Counted from the stretch's first letter, positions 1-7,016 are shown. The stretch: 17,162 nucleotides of DNA from Clostridiales bacterium UBA3705 (GCA_002372735.1 DFIE01000170.1:1-17162), one strand, 5' to 3'. The notes: generated from the sequence alone by a model not told the origin. Made by a program: numbers and translations.

Positions 1-1
1 C

Positions 2-172
2 CGCTTCTATCGTCACGTGCTGATCCAGAAGCGCTATCCGCATCACGGTGCGGCGGCGTTCGCCCACTGCGCCAAGTACCTCTTCGAGGTCTTCAAGTAT
101 CTGGGTGTGCAGGATATCGCCTACAATCAGCCCAAGAGCCTGCCCTATCCCACCGAGAATCCCTGGGCATAA
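2..172 (+). CDS. C-terminal end of a sugar isomerase-like protein (FucI/AraA superfamily), 5' end outside window
   Basis: Only the last 56 codons are visible, read in frame from base 2 to the TAA at 170-172. The peptide contains a His-His pair in the context KRYPHHGAAAF, then a helix-rich stretch and a proline/asparagine-rich tail (NQPKSLPYPTENPW). From memory this resembles the C-terminus of L-fucose isomerase-like proteins (COG2407), where a conserved histidine pair precedes the end. The assignment rests on this short tail, so another member of the isomerase superfamily is possible. A strong intrinsic terminator follows directly and a new promoter starts at 227, so this gene is not part of the molybdenum/selenium cluster. 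Confidence 0.5.
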   Translation, partial: RFYRHVLIQKRYPHHGAAAFAHCAKYLFEVFKYLGVQDIAYNQPKSLPYPTENPWA

Positions 173-177
173 GCTCC

Positions 178-211
178 AAAAACGGCACCGGTTCACCGCC
201 GGTGCCGTTTT
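178..211 (+). terminator. Rho-independent terminator of the isomerase-like gene
   Basis: A perfect 13-bp stem (AAAACGGCACCGG, 179-191, with CCGGTGCCGTTTT, 199-211) closes a 7-nt loop. The right arm ends in four T and the left arm is preceded by A residues, so it could work in both directions. It begins six bases after the stop codon at 172. Confidence 0.9.
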
Positions 212-226
212 CATCCTGCCCGGAGG

Positions 227-255
227 TTGACAAACCCGGCCCGGACGGCTATACT
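227..255 (+). promoter_or_regulatory. Sigma-A-type promoter for the C_GCAxxG protein-mocA operon
   Basis: TTGACA at 227-232 (perfect -35), a 17-bp spacer, and TATACT at 250-255 (5/6 match to TATAAT). The predicted transcript starts near 262, giving a leader of about 60 nt. Within the leader, CCGGGC (286-291) and GCCCGG (299-304) can form a 6-bp hairpin just ahead of the ribosome site GGAGGAAAG. No CGTTAT-type dyad like those at the hydroxylase promoters was found here. Confidence 0.85.
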
Positions 256-323
256 GAACCTGTTGGGAACTTACCCGCAAAAACGCCGGGCCGCAAACGC
301 CCGGGATACTCCGGAGGAAAGAC

Positions 324-716
324 ATGAACCGAACAGAACTTGCCCTTGCCTGCAAAAGACGGGGATTGAACTGCTGCCAGGCGGTGCTCCTGGCCTTTGC
401 CGATCAGACAGATCTGGACGAGCTGACGCTGCAGCAAATCGGTGCAGCCTTTGGCGTGGGCATGGGCTGCTTTGAGACCACCTGCGGCGCCCTGTGCGGG
501 GCGCAGATGCTTTTGGGGCTGAGTGAATACGAACCCGGCCGGCCGGTCCTGCGCCACGCCAAGCAGCTGGTCAAGGAATTCCAGGATCGGGCGGGGGCCA
601 CCCGCTGCCGGGATCTGAAGGGCATGGACACCGGCGTGGTGCTCTGCCCCTGCGAGGAATGCGTGCGCCACGCCGTGGAGATTGCCGAGCATGCCTTGGG
701 CCTCCAGGCACTGTAA
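324..716 (+). CDS. C_GCAxxG_C_C family putative redox-active protein
   Basis: This 130-residue protein has ten cysteines: C10, C17, C18, C49, C54, C58, C95, C108, C110 and C113. The family pattern is visible as a Cys pair near the N-terminus (NCCQAVL), the central CGALCGAQMLLG block (54-65), a Cys after the next helix (TRCRDL) and a C-terminal CPCEECV. Members (PF09719) are thought to be redox-active or metal-binding, with no settled reaction. It has no signal peptide or membrane segment, so it should be cytoplasmic. Start: ATG at 324 behind GGAGGAAAG. It is the first gene after a strong promoter and lies 11 nt upstream of mocA, so the two are almost certainly co-transcribed. That suggests a link to molybdenum hydroxylase maturation or electron transfer, which is inference. 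Confidence 0.82.
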   Translation: MNRTELALACKRRGLNCCQAVLLAFADQTDLDELTLQQIGAAFGVGMGCFETTCGALCGAQMLLGLSEYEPGRPVLRHAKQLVKEFQDRAGATRCRDLKGMDTGVVLCPCEECVRHAVEIAEHALGLQAL

Positions 717-727
717 TGGGAAGGAAT

Positions 728-1303
728 ATGGAACCCAGACTGGGTTGCGTGGTTATGGCAGCCGGAAATTCCGCTCGTTTCGGCGGCAACAAGCTGCTGA
801 CAGACTATCGCGGCAGAAGCTTGATTCAGCGGACCCTGGACGCTGTGCCAGACCGGCTGCGGCAGCAAACTGTGGTGGTCACCCAATACCCGCAGATTCG
901 TGCGCTGGCCGCCGGCCTGGACCTGACCTGTGTGGAAAACCATAACCCGGAGCTGGGCATCAGCCACACCATCTGCCTGGGCACCCGGGCCCTGGCAGGG
1001 CACTGCGACGGAATTCTCTACCTGGTATCAGACCAGCCTCTGTTAACCCGACAGACCGTTGAGCGCCTGCTGGATGCCTTTTGCGCCGGCCCTGACCGGA
1101 TCATCCGGCCCAGGGCGCAGGGGCGGTGGGGCAATCCCTGCGTGTTTCCCGCGTCTGTGTTTGAAGAGCTGGCTGCCCTGCATGGCGACCGGGGGGGCAG
1201 CCAGGTTATCCGTGCGCACCCGGAGCTGGTGCTGGGGGTAGAGGTTCCCGTCCGGGAGCTTCTGGACGTAGACACCGCCCAGACCCTTGAGACCCTGCCA
1301 TAG
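728..1303 (+). CDS. mocA: Molybdenum cofactor cytidylyltransferase, MocA/YgfJ family
   Basis: A 191-residue protein of normal family length. MocA transfers CMP from CTP to Mo-molybdopterin, giving the cytosine dinucleotide cofactor used by xanthine dehydrogenase-type enzymes. Visible motifs: the N-terminal nucleotide-binding signature AAGNSARFGGNK (11-22), the metal-binding DQPLL (102-106), GNP (135-137), GDRGG (153-157) and the terminal DVDT (180-183). The ATG at 728 is preferred over an in-frame start at 659 because GGGAAGGA lies just upstream, it does not overlap the preceding gene, and the family N-terminus begins a few residues before the AAG motif. Both hydroxylases in this window are expected clients. 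An intrinsic terminator begins three bases after the TAG stop. Confidence 0.9.
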   Translation: MEPRLGCVVMAAGNSARFGGNKLLTDYRGRSLIQRTLDAVPDRLRQQTVVVTQYPQIRALAAGLDLTCVENHNPELGISHTICLGTRALAGHCDGILYLVSDQPLLTRQTVERLLDAFCAGPDRIIRPRAQGRWGNPCVFPASVFEELAALHGDRGGSQVIRAHPELVLGVEVPVRELLDVDTAQTLETLP

Positions 1304-1305
1304 AG

Positions 1306-1341
1306 AACGACGCTGTCTCCCACAGGAGACAGCGTCGTTTT
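1306..1341 (+). terminator. Rho-independent terminator after mocA
   Basis: A perfect 15-bp stem (AACGACGCTGTCTCC at 1306-1320 with its complement at 1325-1339), a 4-nt loop and a short T4 tail. It lies between convergent genes. On the minus strand the stem is followed by TTCTCT, so it may also slow transcription leaving the hydroxylase gene, though less efficiently. Confidence 0.88.
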
Positions 1342-1357
1342 GCGTTGTGTAAGCGTG

Positions 1358-4354
1358 TTATCCCTCCGCAATGGCCAGCACGTCCCTGGGGCACTGCTTC
1401 ACGCAGATGCCGCAGGCAATGCATTTGGAGGCCGCCGGCAGGGCAGGGGTTTTCACAATCAAGCCCTTGGGGCAGGCTCCTGCGCACAGGCCGCAGCCGA
1501 TACAGAGCTTTTTATTGATCATATACACACCCTTGGGATTTTTGGTAATGGCGCCGGCGGGGCAGGCCATGGCGCACATGCCACACTGGTCGCACACCGC
1601 GGGGTGGAAGTCCCCCTTGGCGTTGCGGACGATCCGCAGGCAGGACATAGCCTCATCGTCACACTTCTGGTAGGCCGCGGCGCAGGCCCGCACGCAGGCC
1701 TGGCAGCCGATGCATTCTTTGTCCTGGCGCACCACAAGCTGCTTTCCGGGGTGGGACAGCTTTACCGGCTCCGGGGCCAAGCGGGCGTAGGGGGTGTTTT
1801 TCAGGGGCAGCACCCGCTCACGGATGCCGGTGTGCTGGTAATAGGCCTCAGCGATGGCCGGCGCCGTGGGGATCGAGGTGATCTCGCCAATGCCAATGGC
1901 ACCGTTGGCTACCTTCAGGCCCGGCTTGTCAATGACAATGGCCTTCACCTTGGGGGTCTCAGTGGCCCGGAACAGGCCCAGGCTGCCAAAGGTATCTGTG
2001 GGCTTGCAGTCCTTCAGCCCGTAGCGCTCGGTGAGGGCAAAGCCCAGAGACATCACCACGCCGCCCTCAATCTGTCCCTCGCAGGACAGGGGGTTGATGG
2101 CCTTGCCCACGTCGTGAGCTGCCACAAACTCCTTGACCTTTCCGGTCTGTTTGTCCAGAATACACATCTGGGTGGCATAGCCATAGGCAATGTGGCTCAC
2201 CGGGTTGGGCACATTGGCGCCCAGAGGGTCGGTTTTGGCCAAAAACTCTCCGTAAAACTCCTGGCCGGCCAGCTCCGCAAGGGCGTGGCCTTCCAGGGCC
2301 TGGTTCAGCTTGCGGCAGGCCCGGATGCAGGCCTCGCCGGTGATGCAGGTCTGCCGGCTGCCGGAGGTGTCGCCGGAATCGGGCGCGATCCAGGTGTTGG
2401 ACCGTTCATAGACAATCTGGTCCGGAGCCAGTCCCGTTTCCGTAACCACATTCTGCACCAGCACCGTGCCAAGCCCCTGGCCGATGCAGCTGGCGCCGGA
2501 GTAGATGTGCAGCTTGCCGTCGTCCTCTACAATCAGCTTACAGCGGCCCCAGTCGGGGATGCCCACGCCCACGCCGGCGTTTTTCATGGCGCAGGCCAGG
2601 CCTACCGGGTCGCCCTGCTGTAGCGCCTGGTCATAGTAGGGCTTGATGGCCTCCAGGGTCTCCACCAGGCCGGTGGAGTCGTCCACAATCTGCCCGTTGG
2701 GCAATACGCCGCCGGGCCGGATGGCATTGCGGTAGCGGATCTCCCAGGGACTGATGCCCACTAGCTCAGCCATTTCATTGAGAAGTGATTCAATGGCAAA
2801 GCAGGTCTGGGTCACGCCAAAGCCCCGGAAGGCGCCGGCAGGGGGGTTGTTGGTGTAGTAGGCAGTGCCATCAATTTCAAAGTTCTCATAGGCATAGGGC
2901 CCTGCCGCGTGGGTACAGGCCCGCTCCAGCACCGGCCCGCCCAGGGAGGCAAAGGCGCCGGTGTCAGAGATCACCGTGGCCTTCACGCCCTGGATCATAC
3001 CCTGCTCGTCGCAGCCCAGGGTGAAATCCATGTCAAAGGTGTGGCGCTTGGGATGGACCAGGATAGACTCCGCCCGGCTCAGCTTCACCTTGACCGGTAC
3101 CCTGGCCAGATAGGCAATGAGCGCCGCGTGGTGCTGTACGGACATATCCTCCTTGCCGCCGAAGCCGCCGCCAACCAGCTGGTTTTGCACCTCGCACATC
3201 TCATGGGGGACCCCCAGCATGGCGGCACACTCGTGCAGGGTGGTGTGGGAGCTCTGGTCGGTGGTCAGCAGACGCACGCCCCCGTTGTCAATGGGGTAGG
3301 CCACGCAGCACTCCGGCTCCAAAAAAGCGTGCTCCGTCCAAGGAGTCTGGAAATGCCGGTGCAGCACATATTTGGACCGGGCAATGGCCCCGGCAGCGTC
3401 ACCGCGGCTGACGTGCTTATGGGCCTGTACGTTGTCCTTGTCGGTCTCAAACACCAGTGGGGCGTCGGGCTTGGCTGCCTCCTCAGGGGAGGAGACAAAG
3501 GGCAGCACCTCGTACTTCACCTTTACCAGCTTCTTGGCAGCCTCCAGGGTTTCTTGATCTTTGGCACAGACCAGGGCAACAGAGTCGCCCAGATAGTGGG
3601 TGATCTCCCCCACAGGGATCAGAGTGGGCTGGTCTTTTTTCAGGTGGCCTACATAGTTCTTGCCTGGGATATCGGCAGCGGTAAGCACACACACCACGCC
3701 GGGCAGGGCTTTGGCCGCAGAAGTGTCAATCTCCAGCACTCGGGCCCTGGGGTATTTGGAGCGCACCGCACTGCCGTAGCACATCCCATCCAGATATACG
3801 TCGTCGGGGTATTTGCCGTAGCCAAGCACCTTCTCCTCCACGTCCAGGCGGTGAACCCGATTGCCGATGTGCCAGTCGTTCACCGAAGGCTCGGGGATAA
3901 AGCCCTCCCGCAGCGCCTTTGCGGCCAGTTCAATGGCCTTTACGATCTTCACATAGCCGGTGCAGCGGCAGATATTATTGCGGATGGCATAGCGGATTTC
4001 CGCCTCAGTGGGGTTAAGGTTCCAATCCAGCAGACCCTTGGCGCACATCACCATGCCCGGGATGCAAAATCCGCACTGCACAGCGCCTGCCTCGCCGAAG
4101 GCCCAGGTGTAGAGCTTGCGCTCAAATTCAGACAGACCCTCCACAGTCAGCACACTTTTGCCCTCCAGCTGGTCCGTTTTCACGGTGCAGGCCCGGACGG
4201 TTTTGCCGTCAATCAGCACGGTGCAGGTGCCGCAGGCGCCCTCGCTGCAGCCGTCCTTCACACTGGTCAGATGGAGCTCATCCCGCAGAAAGCGCAGCAG
4301 CTTTTGGCTTTTCTCCATCTCAACCGGTTGGTGGTTCACAGTAAAACGAATCAT
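1358..4354 (-). CDS. xdh: Molybdenum hydroxylase (Se-dependent xanthine dehydrogenase family) fused to a four-[4Fe-4S] ferredoxin domain
   Basis: A single 998-residue chain. Residues 1-75 are a plant-type [2Fe-2S] domain (C36, C41, C44, C56) and 85-150 the helical [2Fe-2S] domain (C94, C97, C129, C131). About 165-860 is the molybdopterin-binding large subunit, with GGGFGGKE (395-402, E402 as in xanthine oxidase Glu802), FRGFG (509-513), GQG (625-627) and GIGE (821-824, candidate catalytic Glu824). About 870-998 has four CxxCxxCxxxC motifs starting at C881, C921, C951 and C978, enough for four [4Fe-4S] clusters. There is no FAD domain, unlike XdhB-containing enzymes. Electrons probably pass from Mo through the 2Fe-2S centres to the ferredoxin tail and then to an unknown acceptor. 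Substrate (xanthine, another purine or a related heterocycle) cannot be read from sequence. The SDMH neighbours suggest labile selenium at the Mo centre. The start is set by AAAGGAG at 4363-4369, which excludes the Met at 4375. Confidence 0.88.
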   Translation of the reverse strand: MIRFTVNHQPVEMEKSQKLLRFLRDELHLTSVKDGCSEGACGTCTVLIDGKTVRACTVKTDQLEGKSVLTVEGLSEFERKLYTWAFGEAGAVQCGFCIPGMVMCAKGLLDWNLNPTEAEIRYAIRNNICRCTGYVKIVKAIELAAKALREGFIPEPSVNDWHIGNRVHRLDVEEKVLGYGKYPDDVYLDGMCYGSAVRSKYPRARVLEIDTSAAKALPGVVCVLTAADIPGKNYVGHLKKDQPTLIPVGEITHYLGDSVALVCAKDQETLEAAKKLVKVKYEVLPFVSSPEEAAKPDAPLVFETDKDNVQAHKHVSRGDAAGAIARSKYVLHRHFQTPWTEHAFLEPECCVAYPIDNGGVRLLTTDQSSHTTLHECAAMLGVPHEMCEVQNQLVGGGFGGKEDMSVQHHAALIAYLARVPVKVKLSRAESILVHPKRHTFDMDFTLGCDEQGMIQGVKATVISDTGAFASLGGPVLERACTHAAGPYAYENFEIDGTAYYTNNPPAGAFRGFGVTQTCFAIESLLNEMAELVGISPWEIRYRNAIRPGGVLPNGQIVDDSTGLVETLEAIKPYYDQALQQGDPVGLACAMKNAGVGVGIPDWGRCKLIVEDDGKLHIYSGASCIGQGLGTVLVQNVVTETGLAPDQIVYERSNTWIAPDSGDTSGSRQTCITGEACIRACRKLNQALEGHALAELAGQEFYGEFLAKTDPLGANVPNPVSHIAYGYATQMCILDKQTGKVKEFVAAHDVGKAINPLSCEGQIEGGVVMSLGFALTERYGLKDCKPTDTFGSLGLFRATETPKVKAIVIDKPGLKVANGAIGIGEITSIPTAPAIAEAYYQHTGIRERVLPLKNTPYARLAPEPVKLSHPGKQLVVRQDKECIGCQACVRACAAAYQKCDDEAMSCLRIVRNAKGDFHPAVCDQCGMCAMACPAGAITKNPKGVYMINKKLCIGCGLCAGACPKGLIVKTPALPAASKCIACGICVKQCPRDVLAIAEG

Positions 4355-4362
4355 CTTGTACA

Positions 4363-4369
4363 CTCCTTT
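4363..4369 (-). promoter_or_regulatory. Ribosome binding site that fixes the hydroxylase start
   Basis: Minus-strand AAAGGAG sits 8 nt ahead of the ATG at 4352-4354. An upstream in-frame ATG (4373-4375) lies before this site, so it is not the start. The protein then begins MIRFTVNHQ, as expected for a [2Fe-2S] domain. Confidence 0.85.
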
Positions 4370-4416
4370 GCACATTTTTACAAAAGACTGGGGATTTCCA
4401 GATCCGCTTTTTGTCT

Positions 4417-4445
4417 ATTATACCACTGTGTGTCAAGAAGTGCAA
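4417..4445 (-). promoter_or_regulatory. Promoter of the fused hydroxylase gene
   Basis: On the minus strand TATAAT (4417-4422, perfect -10) lies 17 bp from TTGCAC (4440-4445, only 3/6 match to TTGACA). The predicted start is near 4410, giving a leader of about 55 nt. The weak -35 would suit a promoter needing an activator, and a ModE-like dyad lies just upstream. Confidence 0.75.
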
Positions 4446-4463
4446 CCGCCCCTGCATAGAATG

Positions 4464-4486
4464 CGTGATATTATAAAATGATAACG
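4464..4486. promoter_or_regulatory. Candidate ModE-like operator upstream of the fused hydroxylase promoter
   Basis: Plus strand CGTGAT-N11-ATAACG, an imperfect dyad (5/6 between arms) with an AT-rich centre. It shares the 11-bp block CGTGATATTAT and the ATAACG arm with the site at 15613-15636. Its centre lies about 65 bp upstream of the predicted transcription start. The half-site matches what I recall of E. coli ModE operators (CGTTAT-N12-ATAACG). The likely reader is the winged-helix protein at 8860-9222. Confidence 0.6.
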
Positions 4487-4513
4487 GGGCTGCCCACCGA
4501 AACGGGCAGCCCC
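4486..4513 (-). terminator. Terminator after the yedE-tusA-like operon
   Basis: A perfect 10-bp GC-rich stem (GGGGCTGCCC, 4486-4495, with GGGCAGCCCC, 4504-4513) around an 8-nt loop, 20 nt past the TusA-like stop codon. The minus-strand tail is GTTATCATTTT, a broken T-run, so termination may be incomplete. It abuts the candidate operator of the downstream hydroxylase. Confidence 0.75.
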
Positions 4514-4533
4514 TTGAGAGGGAGGGAAACAGA

Positions 4534-4737
4534 TTACTTGTTCAGGGTGAGGATGAAGTCGTCCCCGTCTTTTTCCACCTTGACCCGGTAGCCCTGCAGA
4601 TCGGCGTAGCGCGTGATATTCTCCACGCAGACCATGCTGTCTACTGCCACCTGGAATTTTTTAGGGGCGTTTTTTTTGACCTCCTGCTGCACCATGACCA
4701 CAGGCACCGGGCAGCTCAGACCTCTGGCGTCAATCAT
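4534..4737 (-). CDS. TusA/SirA-like small sulfur (or selenium) carrier
   Basis: A 67-residue protein, the length of a lone TusA domain. The signature GLSCPVPV gives the CPxP motif with C9 as the expected persulfide or perselenide carrier. TusA relatives move sulfur between a cysteine desulfurase and its acceptors; those paired with YedE are linked to selenium use. It lacks the C-terminal domain of full-length YedF (about 200 residues). The ATG is one base past the yedE stop, and its AAGGAGG site lies inside the yedE 3' end, so translation is probably coupled. An obvious model is that YedE hands an imported Se/S species to C9, which is inference. Confidence 0.87.
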   Translation of the reverse strand: MIDARGLSCPVPVVMVQQEVKKNAPKKFQVAVDSMVCVENITRYADLQGYRVKVEKDGDDFILTLNK

Positions 4738-4738
4738 T

Positions 4739-5833
4739 TTATTTTGCCTCCTTTTTCCGGAAAGTATTGACCAGGGAGATGACCAGCAGCACCACCAGGC
4801 CGATGCACACGGCAACCTTGCCCGCGGTGGAAACGCCGCCGGGGTTGTACACGCCGTCAGTTGTGGCGGAAGCCTTGCCGGCCAGACCAAAGTTATGGGC
4901 AAAGGCAGCGCCGGCAATCATGCCAAGCACAGTCACTGCGGAATCACCGTTGCCCTCGCCGGCCAGAATCAGCTGGCGCAGGGGGCAGCCGCCCAGCAGC
5001 ACAGAGCCCCAGCCGACTACTGTCATGCCCAGGAAGTTGAAGACATGGTCCTCGTGGGCCACGGGCTGTCCGTGGAAGGACAGGTTGAAATTCTTGAGAA
5101 TCAGATTGCCGATGAGCACCGTGACAAAAATTGCCACAAAGCCCAGCAGCAGATTGAAGTCCTTGAACATCACGGCGTCACGCATTCCGCCCACCATGCA
5201 CAGTCTGGACCGCTGTGCCAGGGCGCCCACCACCAGGGAAATGCCGAGGGCCAGCAGCACAGGGGCGTGCATGGAGCCGGGGCCTTTCTCAGAGAAGGCG
5301 AACAGCGTGGGGACTGCCAGGGACAGGGCCAGCAGCCCCAGCATCAGCGCGGGCAGGGCAAAGCCCTCGGTGAGGGTAGAGGGGTAGCTGCGTTTCAGGG
5401 TAAAGCCCTTTTTCAGGAACACAATGCCCACGCAGATACCGGCGGCAAAGCCCAGCAGACCCACAAAGGCGTTCAGGTCGCCGCCGCCCATCCGGATGAC
5501 CATACGCAGCGGGCAGCCCAAAAAGACCAGCGCGCCGATCATCACAAATGCGCCGATGATAAAGCGGGTGGCAGGGGAGGAGCCGGCCTTGGCCTTGAAC
5601 TCCTTGGTGGCAATGGCCATAATGCAGGCGCCCAGCACCAGACCGATGATCTCAGGCCGGACATACTGCACAACCTCTGCACTGTGGAGCTTTGTGGCAC
5701 CTGCAATATCCCGCAGGAAGCAGGCAATGCAGAAGCCCATGTTCTTAGGGTTGCCTGTCGCGGTGAGAACCACGGCCGCCAAGCCCACCAGAACGCCGGT
5801 GATGATGATCCATGGATTGATTCTTTTCTTCAT
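4739..5833 (-). CDS. yedE: YeeE/YedE family membrane protein, putative selenium-species transporter
   Basis: A 364-residue polytopic membrane protein, hydrophobic through most of its length. It is built as two similar halves, each with a Cys motif followed by a CPLR motif: GFCIACFLRD (33-42) and GCPLR (106-110), then RSRLCMVGGMRD (208-219) and GGCPLR (281-286). In the YeeE family such cysteines line the path for thiosulfate; the YedE subgroup is associated with selenium metabolism and found in SDMH loci. Start: the ATG at 5833, 7 nt from AAAGGAG, is preferred over an in-frame Met at 5857 lying before that site. It is first in a two-gene operon with the TusA-like protein and has its own promoter and candidate ModE-like operator. 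The substrate (selenite, selenide or an Se-thiol) is not determined by sequence. Confidence 0.85.
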   Translation of the reverse strand: MKKRINPWIIITGVLVGLAAVVLTATGNPKNMGFCIACFLRDIAGATKLHSAEVVQYVRPEIIGLVLGACIMAIATKEFKAKAGSSPATRFIIGAFVMIGALVFLGCPLRMVIRMGGGDLNAFVGLLGFAAGICVGIVFLKKGFTLKRSYPSTLTEGFALPALMLGLLALSLAVPTLFAFSEKGPGSMHAPVLLALGISLVVGALAQRSRLCMVGGMRDAVMFKDFNLLLGFVAIFVTVLIGNLILKNFNLSFHGQPVAHEDHVFNFLGMTVVGWGSVLLGGCPLRQLILAGEGNGDSAVTVLGMIAGAAFAHNFGLAGKASATTDGVYNPGGVSTAGKVAVCIGLVVLLVISLVNTFRKKEAK

Positions 5834-5840
5834 ATGTACT

Positions 5841-5847
5841 CTCCTTT
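5841..5847 (-). promoter_or_regulatory. Ribosome binding site that fixes the yedE start
   Basis: Minus-strand AAAGGAG lies 7 nt before the ATG at 5831-5833, which opens MKKRINPW. The in-frame ATG at 5857 is upstream of this site and is rejected. Confidence 0.8.
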
Positions 5848-5869
5848 CGTGGGACAAACTGCCCCTCTT

Positions 5870-5893
5870 CGTTATTTATTTTAAAATATAACG
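5870..5893. promoter_or_regulatory. Candidate ModE-like operator overlapping the yedE promoter
   Basis: Plus strand CGTTAT (5870-5875)-N12-ATAACG (5888-5893), a perfect 6-bp inverted repeat; including the flanking T/A it is 7 bp (TCGTTAT/ATAACGA). It covers the yedE -10 element (5878-5883) and reaches the predicted start, a position that suits repression. Half-site and 12-bp spacer match what I recall of the E. coli modA operator, and the two other dyads in this window have the same layout. Confidence 0.68.
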
Positions 5894-5906
5894 ATAAGAA
5901 AGTCAA
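5878..5906 (-). promoter_or_regulatory. Promoter of the yedE-tusA-like operon
   Basis: Minus strand TTGACT (5901-5906, 5/6), 17-bp spacer, TAAAAT (5878-5883, 5/6). The predicted start near 5871 gives a leader of about 38 nt. The region is strikingly AT-rich against the surrounding coding DNA. Confidence 0.8.
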
Positions 5907-5926
5907 GACCAAATTCAAAAATGCAG

Positions 5927-5964
5927 ACGGAAGGTCAGATCCTGTCGGATCTGACCTTCTTCCG
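5927..5964 (-). terminator. Terminator after selD
   Basis: A 13-bp perfect stem (GAAGGTCAGATCC at 5930-5942 with its complement at 5947-5959) around a TGTC loop, extendable across a small bulge by CGG/CCG. On the minus strand a T5 run follows about 9 nt after the core stem. It separates the selD operon from the yedE promoter. The T-run is displaced, so efficiency is uncertain. Confidence 0.65.
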
Positions 5965-5975
5965 GTGCATGGGGC

Positions 5976-7016
5976 TCAGGGCTCAAGATAGATTCTGGCC
6001 TCGCCCCGATAGGGGTGTACGGTGCCGATCCGCTGGGCGGAGGGCACGGCCTCCTTCAACTCTGCAAAGAGGGCGTCGGCGTCCCGGGGGTCCACAGCCA
6101 TCAGCAGGCCGCCGGAGGTCTGGGGGTCATAGAGCATATCCTGCACCGCCAGCTCCACCTGGCCCGGATTCACATGGGGCTGGGCAAAGTTCCGGTTGCG
6201 GTACATCCCCTCCGGCAGCAGACCCATCCGGGCCAGCTCCCGGGCCTCTTCAATCAGGTCAATGGCTCCGGTTTGAATGTGGAGCTCCACGTTGCTGCCC
6301 TGGGCCATCTCGCAGCTGTGGCCCATCAGACCAAAGCCGGTCACGTCTGTGCAGGCGTGCACCCGGTACCGGACCATCACGTCTCTGGCACCCTTGTTCA
6401 GCGTGGTCATCAGGGCGGTGGCCCTGGCCATGGCCTCGTCAGAAACCATTCCCACCTTGGCGGCGGTGGTCAGAATGCCGATACCCAGGGGCTTGGTCAG
6501 GAACAGCACGTCTCCTGCCTTCGCACCGCTGTTGGTCAGCACCCGGTCCGGATGGACAAAGCCGGTGACAGCCAGTCCGTATTTGGGCTCCTTGTCCAGA
6601 ATGCTGTGGCCGCCGGTGATGATGGCCCCGGCCTCAAAGACCTTGTCATAGCCGCCCCTGAGAATCTGATGCACCGCTTCCTTGGGCAGGTCTGCGGGCA
6701 CGGCCATGATATTCAGCGCCAATCTGGGCTCTCCGCCCATGGCGTATACGTCGGAAAGAGCGTTGGTGGCGGCAATGGCGCCAAAGGTGTAGGGGTCGTC
6801 TGCAATGGGAGGGAAGAAATCCACCGTCTGCACCAGGGCCAACTCCTCAGAGACCTTGTACACGCTGGCGTCGTCGCTCTTGTCAAAGCCCACCAGCAGG
6901 TTGGGATCCTGCCGCACCCGGATGCCCTCCAGCAGCTGGGCCAGCACCCCGGCGCCCACCTTGGCGCCGCAGCCTGCGCAGTTGGCCAGCTTTGTCAGCT
7001 TTACTTCATTTTCCAT
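5976..7016 (-). CDS. selD: Selenide, water dikinase (selenophosphate synthetase)
   Basis: A 346-residue protein of full family length. SelD uses ATP and selenide to make selenophosphate, AMP and phosphate. The N-terminal active-site segment reads ANCAGCGAKVG: C16 and K19 align with E. coli Cys17 and Lys20. The codon at the catalytic position is TGC, so this is the Cys form, not the Sec form common in clostridia. Further motifs are the nucleotide/Mg segment DKSDDASVY (45-53), TVDFFPPIADDPYTFG (64-79), NALSDVYAMGG (85-95) and the later GGHSI loop. The ATG at 7016 is 7 nt from AGGAGG and lies inside the yqeB 3' end (11-nt overlap), so translation is coupled. Sitting with yqeB and yqeC, it is the orphan-SelD type of arrangement described for Se-dependent Mo hydroxylases. 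Confidence 0.95.
   Translation of the reverse strand: MENEVKLTKLANCAGCGAKVGAGVLAQLLEGIRVRQDPNLLVGFDKSDDASVYKVSEELALVQTVDFFPPIADDPYTFGAIAATNALSDVYAMGGEPRLALNIMAVPADLPKEAVHQILRGGYDKVFEAGAIITGGHSILDKEPKYGLAVTGFVHPDRVLTNSGAKAGDVLFLTKPLGIGILTTAAKVGMVSDEAMARATALMTTLNKGARDVMVRYRVHACTDVTGFGLMGHSCEMAQGSNVELHIQTGAIDLIEEARELARMGLLPEGMYRNRNFAQPHVNPGQVELAVQDMLYDPQTSGGLLMAVDPRDADALFAELKEAVPSAQRIGTVHPYRGEARIYLEP

Noticed and set aside
256..323. Moco riboswitch or other structured leader ahead of the C_GCAxxG protein-mocA operon
   Set aside because: The predicted leader is only about 60 nt with one 6-bp hairpin, too short for the roughly 140-nt Moco RNA motif. The xdhABC and hydroxylase leaders (about 80 and 55 nt) likewise lack a recognisable purine or Moco aptamer.
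1340..4459. Long plus-strand frames opposite the fused hydroxylase (1340-2623 and 2909-4459)
   Set aside because: Same cause: antisense shadows of a GC-rich coding strand, with no recognisable domains.
4486..4513. CTGCCC/GGGCAG in the terminator at 4486-4513 as a relative of the 8787-8818 inverted repeat
   Set aside because: The shared core is six bases and common in this GC-rich DNA; the position and short loop fit a terminator better.
4613..5884. A 423-codon plus-strand frame opposite yedE
   Set aside because: Gln/His/Gly-rich shadow of a membrane-protein gene; it starts inside the TusA-like gene and runs through the yedE promoter.
5976..7016. Possible selenocysteine in SelD or another product of the window
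   Set aside because: The SelD active-site codon is TGC. No gene here ends at a TGA that interrupts a recognisable domain, and I did not look for SECIS elements further.
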